From Entoloma clypeatum (lineage: Eukaryota > Basidiomycota > Agaricomycetes > Agaricales > Entolomataceae), in assembly GCA_963565915.1 (NCBI GenBank), contig OY751488.1:4402001-4466000 (forward strand): a DNA stretch of 64,000 nucleotides, in the 5' to 3' direction. A program made the translations under genes and the position numbers. Positions 40,403 through 51,541 of the stretch are shown here, piece after piece. The notes beneath the pieces are model-generated. The model made no database searches. It was not told the DNA's origin and saw nothing but the letters and a program-made list of their open reading frames with translations. Each line of letters opens with the position of its first letter. Within the stretch, counting starts at the first letter, position 1.

Positions 40403-42858
40403 CTACTTGCGGTGCTGTTTCCGTCTTGCGCTCAGATTGAAAGGATCAGCACCATTCTTGCTGTCCATCCTTTCCGCAGTCACTTCCTCTCCTTGAATTC
40501 TGGACTTCTTCCTGGGACATGGGATATCTCCTGAGTGATTGCTGTTGTCCTTCCGTTTCCGCCCCGCTCCATCAGGTTGGCCTTTACAGGTGATACCGGG
40601 CCCAGTGTCCACTATCTTGTCCTGTTTCTTGACCTGTTCAACAATTTCTGCAACTACGATACCTTTCTGCTTTGCCTGTCTTCTGGTTTGCAGTGATTCT
40701 CTGACATCTGGCCTATTCTTCTTGTTCATGGGTTGGCCTATTGGGTATTCTGTGAATGGCTTGTCTTGCCCTTCACTAATCTGGCCATTGATGATACCAA
40801 TACCCATAGCATTTTCCATCTCTTCAAGTCGTTGTCGGAGTCTTTTAAATTTGTCGAGAATTGGATTCTGTGCCTGTGATGTCCCGCAGCTGTGATGATG
40901 CATTTGGACTGTGATGTCAATGGGTGATGGTATAGAACCATGACTGGACTCCCCATGTTTGGGCTGCAGCGGAGGATCCAAAGGACAAGCCGGCAATCCA
41001 ACGCCGGGCCCGACGGCGCGGAAATGTGTCCTCATATGTCTCTTCAGGAGGACCATCTCATCAGATGAGCTCCCGAAGCCCACATCCATGTGTGTTGGTT
41101 CATCCTCTTCTCCCCGCTCCCTGTCATGTTTGCTGTGATTGTGCACCTCAACAGCCCTCACCTCAGCCAGTCCCCCCTGCATCATAATCCCTCCAGTCCT
41201 CATGTCACCCATTGTAGACCTGCTTTTCTTCTTGTCCCTGTCCATATCATCCTCCCTGCTTCTGCTCGTATCGGCAGCTGTCGTTCTTGGAATCCCCATC
41301 TCCTGCCCACTCTCTCCTTGCTTGCCCTTTTTTCTCTGCCCTTTTTTTTCTGACCTTTTGGCTGTGTCATCCCAAATATTCTGATCACCTGCAATTGCCT
41401 CAACATAGTCGGCCGTGGCCTCTCTCCAGGTATGGTGGAATCGGAATGCTTGTCATCCCACAATCTGCGACTCCCGCCACAATCGCAGACAGCTGTTAAT
41501 AGGCTCAACCGCCATTCGACTTGGTTCCTTCAGCTCCACTCCATCTGGAAGAAATTCTGAATCAAAGAATGATCTTGGGCTGTTCATCAGCTTTGCCCAG
41601 GGTGGAGTGCATCCAGAGCCTGGATATCTGATGCCTTTTGCAATCGCTTTGTCCCGATATCAGTGCTTCATTTTCAGAGGCCACTATAAGTCAATCGGGC
41701 TCTCACCATAATGTGCCTTCACAAAGCATCTGACAATCTGTTTCTTATCATCCAATTTCACCTGCAAAGAGTCAGCGGGAATCTGAGGCTCTCCGTGAGC
41801 ATCCCGGTCAAACACAATATCAGCCTTGTGTGTCGACAGTTTACCACCCCGCATCGGAATGATGTTCTTCTTCCCATTCGCATTGGCAGCTGTTTCATCA
41901 TCCGTGAGGTTGTTGCTGATGTACTGGTTCCACGCTACTTCACATTCCTTGACAGCATCCTTGTATTCTGGCAAGAACACTTTCTTGCCACGTCCCAGAC
42001 TGGCATTGTAGTCAAAACTATAATATATGCATTGTTAGATTGTCCTTTACCAAATCTGGTTTACTCACTGTCCAGCACAAGCTTCATCATTCGTGTTCCG
42101 GTAACCCACCATAACCGTACATCTTGCGCCGAGTTCGAAATACATCCGGCTTGTAAATTCCATGACCATTTTTGCAGCCTTCTTCTCTGCCATCCTTGTC
42201 CCCTCAGCTCAGCTGGAAAACATAAGAGAAAATCTCGGTGACATACTGCTTTCTCCTCTGCCTCGGAGGGCCCTTCGAAGTCCACTCATCCCAAGCAATC
42301 TCCAACTTTTCCCGTTCTTCCTTCAAGGTCGCTTCCGATTGCAGCCAGCTTTGAAGGGCTCTTTCTTCCACAATCCAAGGAATCGCTTTTGCCCTCCAGG
42401 TCTCACCCCATGTTTCTCCACAACGGTTCTGGTTATCTCAGCCTCCTTGTAATATGCGACCACTGTCTGAAGGCTGGGTCGATTTCCAGGTCCATATTGA
42501 AGCCTTTTTCCCGCCCTTTGCTTCAGCCATTTTGCAAGCTTCTTCCAGAGGCCTTCTTTATCCTGAGGTTCTAGCTCTATCAGTCTTCTGACACCTTCCT
42601 CAAGAATTCCCTTTCTGCCATCGGAATCACTTTCGAACCATTGGTCTTTCAGCTCTGCCACCACCTCTAACTCTTCTCCAGTCCAGACTGGGGCACCTTG
42701 GGGGACATTTGTCACATCCTGACCCTCAGGCTCCGCCTCTCCATCGCTCTGTTGATCACTGTCCTCCGATTCATCAGCATTCGAGCTGTCAGTCCCATCA
42801 TGATCAATGTCACTGGAATCACTCTCTCATCAATAATTGGGTCGTTCAACCGGGCCAT
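40403..42858 (-). CDS. Conserved basic protein of unknown function (KDZ cargo)
   Basis: A multi-exon leftward gene, probable ATG at 42858 (MARLNDPII). The first exon has an acidic Ser/Asp-rich region and then VWTGEELEVVAELKDQW..EGLWKKLAKWLKQRAGKR. A later exon has RMAEKKAAKMVMEFTSRMY and ARCTVMVGYRNTNDEACAGQ, an intron about 42067-42018 (GTGAGT..TATTATAG), then YNASLGRGKKVFLPEYK and WNQYISNNL. The C-terminal part (41299-40403) is lysine/arginine-rich with a coiled-coil-like segment (LDKFKRLRQRLEEMENAMG). The middle resembles an uncharacterised Agaricomycete family often found beside KDZ transposases; I cannot name a domain. Frame changes near the start suggest some decay. It is divergent from the transposase gene (157 bp between starts). 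Confidence 0.45.
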
Positions 42859-43014
42859 TTGTGGGGGGGTTTGTCCTTGTCAGGGGAAGGGGCTTGTCTG
42901 GTTGCCTAGCTCACCCTTCTTATACAGTTGTTTACTGAAGATCAGACCCAATTTACTAGCCAATATATTTATTTTCCCATCCTGTCAATCACCCAGATCT
43001 CCACCCCTCTCAAG

Positions 43015-46000
43015 ATGCCAAATAGGTTCACGGTTGTTGACAAGCACAAGATTATCCATGTTGCAGGGAATGTACATTCAACACCCAAGGGTCCACGCGT
43101 AAAGCAAATGACCTACAAAGCATCTAAAAAACCAGTCCAAGCTAATATCAAAGCAAACCGCACCTCTGAAAACCCTGTGGAGAAGGCAGAACAGGCCGAA
43201 ACCTGGAACTATGACTTTGGTCCTGAAGATCCCCCACTCTTAGTATTTGAACCAGAGCTTGAGTCAACATTTACTAGCAAAACCCATACCAAGGTCAGAC
43301 TCTGCCCTATGTCACCTCCAGTGATAGCTGAGTCTCCTTGTATCTCACAGTCCCAGCATGATTTCATGGATGAATGGTTGCCCCGTCGTCTTTCGTACCT
43401 TAGGGCACTTGCATTGCGAGATCATCAAGCATCTACTCAATGTGATCAGTGCTCCACTACTGCAGCATTCTGGCATTGTGAGGACTGCTTTGGACGAAAT
43501 GTCTTGTGCCGGGAATGCTGCCAGACCACACACAGTAACCTACCGTTCCATCGAATCCATTACTGGACAGGTACTCACTACGAATGGGATTGGCTTTCAA
43601 ATCTTGGTGTTGTTATTCATCTAGGTCACCGGAGCCAGCCCTGTCCTGTGAACAATCCTGTCAAGATTGCCAGCGAAGTGACAATCGGAGCTGTCCACTC
43701 CGAAGAGTTTCGGCATGATATTTATGAATCACCTTCTGGAACTCGGGACAGGCCATTGGACTGTATCCCATTCACAATCGGTCACATCAATGGGATTCAC
43801 AAGTGCTGGGTAAAACATTGTGGATGTCAAGAGGGTGGTCAAGAGTTTCAGCTATTACAGCTCGGGCTGTACCCTCTCAGTTATCAGAGGATCGGATCTG
43901 CCTTTACATTTGATCTGTTGGATGGTTGTCATTTGGAGAACCTTGAATGTCATACATCGGTATATCATCTTTACATGAAGCTCCATTGTTTGACCTCAGC
44001 AATGTTTCCCCATGCTGTTCCTGTATGTACCCCTGCCATTAATTGGCGCCCCTTACTCATTGTCCAGCTTTAGAACCGATATCAAGAACTCTATAGAATC
44101 CTCTGACAATGGAGGAACCTCAAGGAGTGGAAATGGAGCGGTGTCATCTATCAGGAGGGCTCCGCCATCGGGCCCAGGTCCCTCGCATTGTTTTGTGCCT
44201 CTTGTCCTCAGCCAGGGATCAACATCTCTGACAACTGGCAATCTGATCCAGATGCCTTTGCCTACACCCAGAGCTTCGTCATGGATGGAAATTTCACTGC
44301 GTCCCACCAGAGGCAAAACAATGCTGTTCCCGAGAAATGTCTAACTGACGGCCATCTCTACATGGTCAGTGAAACCAAATATCAATGTCATCTTGCTTCT
44401 GCAAAGGAATACAAGGAGGTAATGGTCTTTTTGCTCACTTCTGTCCCGTGATTCAATGTCTGTAGCCATCAACATGTAATGAGCACCATGCTATCACTGA
44501 TAAGTTTGTCAAGCACAAGGGCCAGGACGTCACTGGGATTGGCGCCACGGCATGCGCCCGGCATGGTGCATTTTGCCTGACTGGCGTTGTTAATTTTCAA
44601 CTTGGAGAAAGGTATTCATCAACTATCAATCACTCCTATTCATTCTGTAATGTGTTTGTGTGGTGAAAACAGACAAAAGAACATGGATTACTCCTTGTGC
44701 CATGGAATTACTAATAGCAACATTGGGGACATTGACAGACTGATACTGTATTATGATGTCATCTGCCAGTATTGCGTCTATCTGTTGAGAAGGGTAAGAG
44801 AAGGAAAGATGTTCCTCCCTAACCCCTTGGAAGGAACAATTTACTATGGCATTGGCGCCTTCCACATCTCTGGCCATATCCCCCGATGTTTCCCCCAATT
44901 CTCACCTCAATTTATCCCTGGTGCTGGAGTCATTGATGGCGAGATTCTGGAGACCCTTTGGGCTGTGCTCAATCAAGTATCCCCCAGTACACAGACTGCC
45001 ACTCTTGCAGCTCGAACAGAACTCCTTGATCACCACATCCTTGATTCAAACTGGAAAAAGATCATAAACATAGGTATGCAAGTGCCTCCAATATTGCTCC
45101 TCTACTCAATCACCCTCTTTCTGACAGTTCCAACAATTTCCAAAAAATATTGGAAAGCCATACTTGGAGCAGAGCAGAGTGCAAGATATCTGGAAGAACT
45201 GTCAGAGAATATCGATCCCTGGTCTTTGAAAAAGTGGGAGAAACAAATGTCGGAGGCACAGGCCAACCGAACATCTGACATAGGGGCCATGGACATTTTC
45301 AATACTCAGCTGGAAAATGGTGATGAATCCACTTAGCTATGCCCACTGTATACTAACAGCCAGGTGTTCATAGCACCAACATGTGCCGAAAAACAGCTGG
45401 AACTCATTGTGGAGGAGGCCCAATCATCACATCTACGTGGTTGTACATCTTGGCTTGTTGAGGGCTTGGAGATTCAGCAATTACAGTATGCCGATCTTTG
45501 GCCCAAACTGGAGTCGCACTTCTGACATACTAGGCAGACTAGTACTACACTCCGATGCTCGAAAGCTACGAACCAAGGTCACTCCAGATCAAGAGCTTAC
45601 ATTGGCAAGAAAGCGTCAAGCTCTTGATGAGCGGATCGATTGACACCAGGACCAGGCTGAGAAATATCTACCAGGAAGGGCAGTTGACAAGATTCTCTAT
45701 CCCACTGACAATGGATCTGATGATGATTGGGCAATTGATGATGAGAGTCAAGCTGATGATGATCAGCCAACACCTGGGGCCAATATTCCGTTCACCTTCT
45801 CTGCAGCCCTACCTTCTCAGCTGGCCGTTCTCGCTGACAAGAAGTCCATCTATCTTCCTTCCACAATTGGCTACGAGACATGTAATGAAATGGGCCTCCA
45901 ACACCTCGTTCACAATGAGCTCTTGCTCTGACAAGGCCAGGCAAATGATGCTTTGCAGGCCATAAGACTGGCAATTGGAGAGAAGTCCTTCCGGTTCCGA

Positions 46001-46641
46001 AATCAACTCCGGCATGCCAAAAGCAAGGTAAAGAAGACACGATCCTGGGATGCCATCCACACAGCCGACAAACAGTTGCAACATCATCGGCTTGTCTACA
46101 GACAGGCTTGGCATGCCATGGTTCAACTGGGAGGGGGCAAGGACATCCTCGATCGATACTTGGAGCTCAAACTGGGAGACCTCCACACAAATACTGCTGT
46201 CCAGGAGCCCAATGCTCGGGGTCAAAGAAATCAGGAGCTGTCTTGGATTTGGAAAATGTCTGGACTGAACTTCACCAATGAACAGACTGTCCTTCATGAA
46301 TGTGAGCCATTCTCAGCTCGGTGCTGCTTCCCACTCAATTTCCTCCAGTATATAGGGTAAATTGGCTCAGGGCAAAGTCCCGGCGCAATCACTGGCACAA
46401 AGAGCTGGTGATCACCAAACATGAAATGGTTTGGGTGGTCCTCTGGTTTCAACACCGTGCTCTGGAATGGCGGAATCGAGCTATGGCACAAATTGGCCTA
46501 GCCTCATATGAGGGCCTGGCTGCTTATGCCTTTCGACAGGCTGGAAACTGGGAAAGATTGAAAATGGTGGCCCTGGGTTCATTCCAGAGGCTCAATCCAG
46601 ATATCACAAAAGTATTTGGTTTTGAACATATTCATGTATAG
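43015..46641 (+). pseudogene. KDZ-class transposase with CxC2 cysteine cluster, two TGA stops
   Basis: ATG at 43015 (MPNRFTVVDKHK). Residues about 140-310 form the CxC2 cluster typical of fungal KDZ transposases (CDQCSTTAAFWHCEDC, CRECCQTTHSNLPFH, NLGVVIHLGH, GIHKCWVKHCGC). Catalytic part: VMDGNFTASH near 44281 (Asp), ACARHGAFCLTGV, YDVICQY near 44751 (Asp), and GAGVIDGEILETLWAVLNQ near 44930 (Glu). The C-terminal region has QANDALQAIRLAIGEKSFRF, QEPNARGQRN and YRVNWLRAKSRRNHWHKEL. Introns include one from 44023 (GTATGT..TCCAG) and those near 44421, 44613 and 45074. TGA at 44104-44106 and 45929-45931 replace arginines expected in the family. It would cut and paste the element; this copy is inactive. 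Confidence 0.85.
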
Positions 46642-47895
46642 AATGACTGTAAATGATTGTTTCCTGATCTGGATTGACAACATTTAGCCATCCTGAAACC
46701 AAAGTCCACCATGTGCTAGATTGTTCCTCATCTCTGACAAGGAGGACTCAGCATGCCTTTGCCCCTGGTTTTGGGAACTACAACACTGCCGGTCCAGGGT
46801 GCTCAAGATAAGACCTGGGTGTATCTACACCGATTGCAAGCAGGCTCCGACGGTGGTGAAGTTGGCCCCCCATCGGGCCCGGGGCATGCCTGCATGCCGC
46901 TATCAGTATTACCATTTTTGGCCATCTTGATTTCCGACGGCCAGATGTGTTTTTTGATAGGTCTGGTCGCCTATGTTTTCCCCCGTCAGACCTGTTTCAG
47001 AGTCCCGAACACTTCCCGAAGTCATCATGCCCTTCCTGGAACACTTGTGTGGTTATCCAGTGACGAGTGCCATGGTATTATCTATATGACATGACGAGGG
47101 ACAAGAGAGCTTGATTGAGGATCACCCAAAGAGGCTCTTCATGCATTTTGTTCGGGGTCATTGTGCCGATAAGGGTGTTCACTCCATTGCCCTGCCTTTT
47201 GGGTGCATGCTGATTTAACATCTGACATGTATGGGTTTGATTCGATGAATCCTGATGGTAACCCAATACCGACAGCGGCAGTGTTTCCACCCCGTCAGGG
47301 CCGGGGGGCACTCGCACCCCTGCTGGCGAAATTGCCGGTTTTGGCCTGCTTGATTTCCGAAATTCATGTTCAGCAGATTTGAAGTGCTAAAGATGTTAAA
47401 AAGGCATCATAGTATATCTTGATATATGGCACTGTTGGATGTATGCTTGGTGTGGAATTAGATACACGAAAACTATCTTATATAACCTCAGTTGTGTGAT
47501 AGCAAACTGAGCTGCGATGGGGCCACAGAATAGCAACCATTATGAATGTAGATCATATTAGACAAAAGATTGTGGCCTTTCACTATTTAAAAAGCCCCAT
47601 ACATGAATATGAATGTAGAATAAAAATACTCGCTATCTTCGGGCATCAGACTTGCAACTGCAATGGGTCGAGTATCGAAATCCATCCCGATGGTAACCAG
47701 ATGCCGACCACAGCGGTGTTGGCAACCCGTTGGGCCCGGGACACTCCTACATCCCTGTTATCAATATTGGCATTTTTGGCCATCTTGATTTCCGAATTCC
47801 CTCCACTTTTTTGTATAGTTCCGGTCGCCTTTATTTCCATCTGTCTGGCCCGTGTCGGAGTTCCCAACATGTTCTTTATACTGTCACCTAGATAC
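46642..47895. repeat. KDZ 3' flank with tandem-like R-units
   Basis: No gene. Three R-units occur at about 46810-47040, 47240-47380 and 47670-47880. Each has a GGGTGTAT- or ATCCCGATGG-type start, a CCC(G/A)TCGGGCCC-like core, TTTTTGGCCATCTTGATTTCCGA and, in two, GTTCCGGTCGCC/GTCTGGTCGCC. Such arrays near a transposon end may be subterminal transposase-binding sites; that is inference. Confidence 0.55.
47533..47880 (+). repeat. Outer inverted repeat, left arm
   Basis: About 90% identical by eye to the reverse complement of 51175-51541. It starts AGCAACCATTATGAATGTAG and contains a complete R-unit, so it duplicates the KDZ flank in inverted orientation. Confidence 0.8.
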
Positions 47896-48891
47896 CTACT
47901 CTTATACATAGTATAATATACTATTACCAATATCCAACCAATCCCCTGAGGTATAGGTGCTTAATATGGCTAAAAATGCGGTCAGGGACGGAGGAGTGAG
48001 GAGGGGCACATACCTCTTCTTGAGATACTGGCCTCCCCAGCCAAGATATTACATGTAGGTTGGTTATAGAGTATATATGTGTGTGGGGGAAGGTACATGG
48101 GCATGCCAGCGTGGGTAGAACAAGGTGAACAGAGTGAAGATGTATGTACTTACCTTGGGTGCAGATCATCGTCTTGACCCCTCAATATGGTCAGGGCACC
48201 TATTTAGACCTATTCTATAGTATAAATAGGTCTCCAAGCATTGGTAGTACAACGTGTGCAATGGCTCGATTAGGTAGAAAAGTGTATAGAATGAGATGTA
48301 CATCAAAAATACATATTCCTCAGCTAGCATTAGTATCTTATGGTAGATAAATATATAGAGGGCTACAGAGAGTGTCATGGATGTATATATACACACTGAA
48401 AAAGACCCCAAAGGAATCCAAGGAGTGTGAAAGGTGGGAGACATGATTCAGTACCGAAAACACAACTAGAGAACAAGACTTATTATAAACATACCATCCT
48501 GAAGTGCATTTCAGACAAAACGGTATCCTCTGCCTTCCACACTGCTTGGATTCATTTGGGGTCTTTTTCAGTGTGTATATATACATCCATGACACTCTCT
48601 GTAGCCCTCTATATATTTATCTACCATAAGATACTAATGCCAGCTGAGGAATATGTATTTTTGATGTGCATCTCATTCTATACACTTTTCTACCTAATTG
48701 AGCCATTGCATACCTTGTACTACCAACACTTGGAGACCTATTTATACTATAGAATAGGCCTAAATAGGTGCCCTGACCATATTGAGGGGTCAAGATGATG
48801 ATCTACACCCAAGGTAAGTACATACATCTTCATTCCTTTCCCCTTGCTCTACCCATGCTGGGGTGCCTATGTACCTTCCCCCACACATATA

Positions 48892-50501
48892 CAGTGCCTC
48901 ACAAAACTGATTCAATGTTTGCTACTTTGTGAATACATTCAAAATAACTTTGCAAATAATGCCAATCAAAAGAAGGTATTGGTACCTGGTTAAAAGCCCT
49001 GCTTCAGGACTCTTGGAATCTGCAATAATTATGTAATTCCCATAAAAAATGATCAATATATGATCAAATTACTCCAGGGACTCATTGAATCAGTTTTGTG
49101 AGTATGTACACTAAATACAGTATTTTATACTTTAGTACTTGGTATTACCCCCCTTAGCTTTGATTACTGCCTCTACCCTTCTTGGCATACTTTCTATCAG
49201 GTTTTGACACACTTCTGGCTCTATATTATTCCACACCTCTGCTGCTCTGTCCCAAATCTCCTTGGGTGGTGTTGGATATTCATTCAACTTTCTTTTAATA
49301 TGAACCCAGAGGTGTTCAATAGGATTGAGGTCTGGGGACTGTGCAGGCCAATCCAGTAGAGCAATATTCTTGCTGTCCATCCATTTTTTGGCCTTCTTGG
49401 AGGTGTGCTTGGGGTCATTGTCCTGCTGAAAAATGATCTCCTCTTCAGAGATTCCACTCTCCTCCATGCTGGGCAGCAAATTGTCCTCCAAAATGGACAC
49501 ATACTGATCAGCATCCATCCTTCCCTCAACCTCTGCAAGTCTCCCCACATCTTCCCAACACATACAACCCCAAACCATAATATTTCCTCCCCCAAACTTG
49601 ACTGTGCCCTGAACCTCTCTTTCAATAAGCCCCTCACCCTTCTTTTTCCAGACCCATTCCTTGCCATCTGACCCAAGCCTGTTGATTTTGGTCTCATCTG
49701 ACCAAATGACCCTCTTCCAGTCCTCCACTGTCCATTCCCTGTGCTTCATAGCAAATGCCAACCGCCTCTTCCGATGTATGGCCTTTAAGAAAGGTCTTTT
49801 CTTCTTTGTTACAGCCTTGAATTCATGTTTTCTGAGAACCCTTCTCACAGTTTCTGGGGAGACAGGATTGGAGATGACAGTGTTGATGTGTTTGGTAGCC
49901 TGCACAGCATTGGAGGCTCTCCCTGAGGTGATTTGTGAAAGTATGTTTCGTGTGTTGGTGGGAGAAAGCTTGGATGGACGACCACCAGAAGAGAGATTGT
50001 GATGAGGAAGAAGATTCTGAAGCACTCTGGAGACAGTTGGTTGGCTGACACCCAGGTTAGAGGCAATATGACGAGTGGAGTGACCATTGGAGGCCAGAGA
50101 AAGAATGTTTTCCTTGTGGGAAGAGGAGATAGGGCGCATGATTAATTATGGAGGCTGTTGAGGTTGGATTCTTCTTATACAACTTTCCTTGACAACCCAT
50201 CAGGGTTCTATTCAAGTTCCATCAGTAAGTCATGACAACTGATTACCATACAACCAGTAAAGCATTTGATTCTGATAATTGCCATAGGTACTCACAAAAC
50301 TGATTCAATGAGTTGCTGATTTAATTTAATCATATCTCCATGGATTCTAATCTAAATCATATGATTCCTTTATATTCTGAAAGCCCTGAAGTAGGGCTTT
50401 CAATTACATACCAAAGGTTTAATTCAATAGGTATTCTTTGCAGAGTTATCTTGAAGGTATTCAAAAAGCAACAAACATTGAATCAGTTTTGTGAGGCACT
50501 G
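48892..50501 (-). mobile_element. Intact Tc1-like DNA transposon
   Basis: 1610 bp bounded by perfect 30-bp terminal inverted repeats (CAGTGCCTCACAAAACTGATTC..) and a TA duplication (48890-48891, 50502-50503). Inner copies of TCACAAAACTGATTCAATGAG lie at about 49080-49100 and 50287-50310 in opposite orientation to the outer ones, so each end carries two binding-site-like repeats about 190 bp apart. The single ORF is intact. It inserted into the right arm of the foldback element. Confidence 0.95.
49132..50139 (-). CDS. Tc1/mariner transposase (DD34E)
   Basis: 335 codons, ATG at 50139. Residues 1-60 are the first helix-turn-helix (HSTRHIASNLGVSQPTVSRV), then a GRPSK hook-like motif and a second HTH (to about 105). 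The catalytic domain has D148 (VIWSDETKINR), D240 (IIFQQDNDPKHTSKK) and E275 (DLNPIEHLW); 34 residues separate the last two, the Tc1 signature. The length matches the family and no lesion is visible. It would bind the TIRs and insert at TA. With matching ends it is a good candidate for a functional element. Confidence 0.95.
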   Translation of the reverse strand: MRPISSSHKENILSLASNGHSTRHIASNLGVSQPTVSRVLQNLLPHHNLSSGGRPSKLSPTNTRNILSQITSGRASNAVQATKHINTVISNPVSPETVRRVLRKHEFKAVTKKKRPFLKAIHRKRRLAFAMKHREWTVEDWKRVIWSDETKINRLGSDGKEWVWKKKGEGLIEREVQGTVKFGGGNIMVWGCMCWEDVGRLAEVEGRMDADQYVSILEDNLLPSMEESGISEEEIIFQQDNDPKHTSKKAKKWMDSKNIALLDWPAQSPDLNPIEHLWVHIKRKLNEYPTPPKEIWDRAAEVWNNIEPEVCQNLIESMPRRVEAVIKAKGGNTKY

Positions 50502-50682
50502 TACATACTCTATAATCAACCGACATGTAACACATTGGCTGGGGAGGCCAGTATCTCAAGAAGAGGTATGTGCTCCTCCTCACTCCTCTGTCCCTGCCGC
50601 TTTGTTAGCCATATTAATCACCTATACCTCAGGGGGTTGGTCGGGGATTGGTAATAGTATATTATACTATTTATAAGAGTAG

Positions 50683-51174
50683 GGGAGATCAAGGCAAGGT
50701 GTGGGGATGAGGGGAGGTGGCAGAGAGGGGCATGGAAGTCTACCGAGACATCATTCAGCATTGTCAGGACTCGATCTGAGGCTGTGGGAGGTGGTGGGAA
50801 TGGAACCTGGACATCATTGATGGAAGCCCCCTTGATTGATGGTGCAGAATGTGCCGAGGATCTCTACAAGACATGCTTTGAATCCCTGGGATTTATTCAA
50901 CAATTCAGTAAACTAGCCTATCTAACACTAATGGTTCTTGTTAGAGATGCATCAGGACACCTGATGCACCTCTAAATAAGGGGAATATGTGCGTTCATCA
51001 GGCCTGTAAAAGCCAGAGTAATAGAGTGAACACCTTGATGGAGACAATAAACCCTCACAACATGCATGCAGGGGCTCTTGGCCTGATCCTCAATCATGCT
51101 CTCATGCTTCGGGTCATTTCATACAAAGAATAACATGGAAGTTTTCCAATCGTCAATACATCACCACCCAAAGA
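50683..51174. other. Unassigned spacer
   Basis: No gene or repeat that I can support. It lies between the foldback end and the outer inverted arm. Short open frames here show no family features. Confidence 0.4.
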
Positions 51175-51541
51175 TGGGAATGATTAGTTTGGGACATGTT
51201 CGATCTCCGACATGAGCCTGACGGGGGAAAATAAAGGCGACCGGAACTATACACAAAAGTGGGGGGACGTCGGAAATCAAGATGGCCAAAAATGGCAATA
51301 TTGATAACAGGGATCTGGGAGTGTCCCGGGCCCAATGGGTTGCCAACACCGCTGTGGTTGGCATCTGGTTACCATTGGGATGGATTTCGATACTCAACCC
51401 GTTGCAGTTGTGAGTTTGATGCCTGAAGATAGCGAGTATTTTTATTCTACATATATATTCATGTATGGGGCTTTTTACATAGCGAAAGGCTGCAATCTTT
51501 TGTTTAATATGATCTACATTCATAATGGTTGCCATATTGTT
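51175..51541 (-). repeat. Outer inverted repeat, right arm
   Basis: Inverted partner of 47533-47880, containing an R-unit with GGGCCCAATGGG in place of the usual core. Together the arms bracket the foldback and Tc1 elements. Confidence 0.8.

Larger units (their letters stand above)
47896..50682. mobile_element. Foldback-type element with long inverted arms, interrupted by a Tc1 element
   Basis: The left arm (47896-about 48440) and right arm (about 48530-48889 plus 50504-50682) are inverted copies: CTACTCTTATA at both outer ends, GTATAATATACTATTACCAA next, and CTCAATATGGTCAGGGCACC nearer the centre. The unpaired centre is only ~90 bp. No protein is encoded outside the nested Tc1 element, so the foldback is non-autonomous. 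A transcript through it would form a very long hairpin. Confidence 0.7.

Noticed and set aside
44188..44451. Separate small gene at 44188-44451
   Set aside because: It is the KDZ transposase exon after the TGA at 44104; DGNF and the following intron fit the family.
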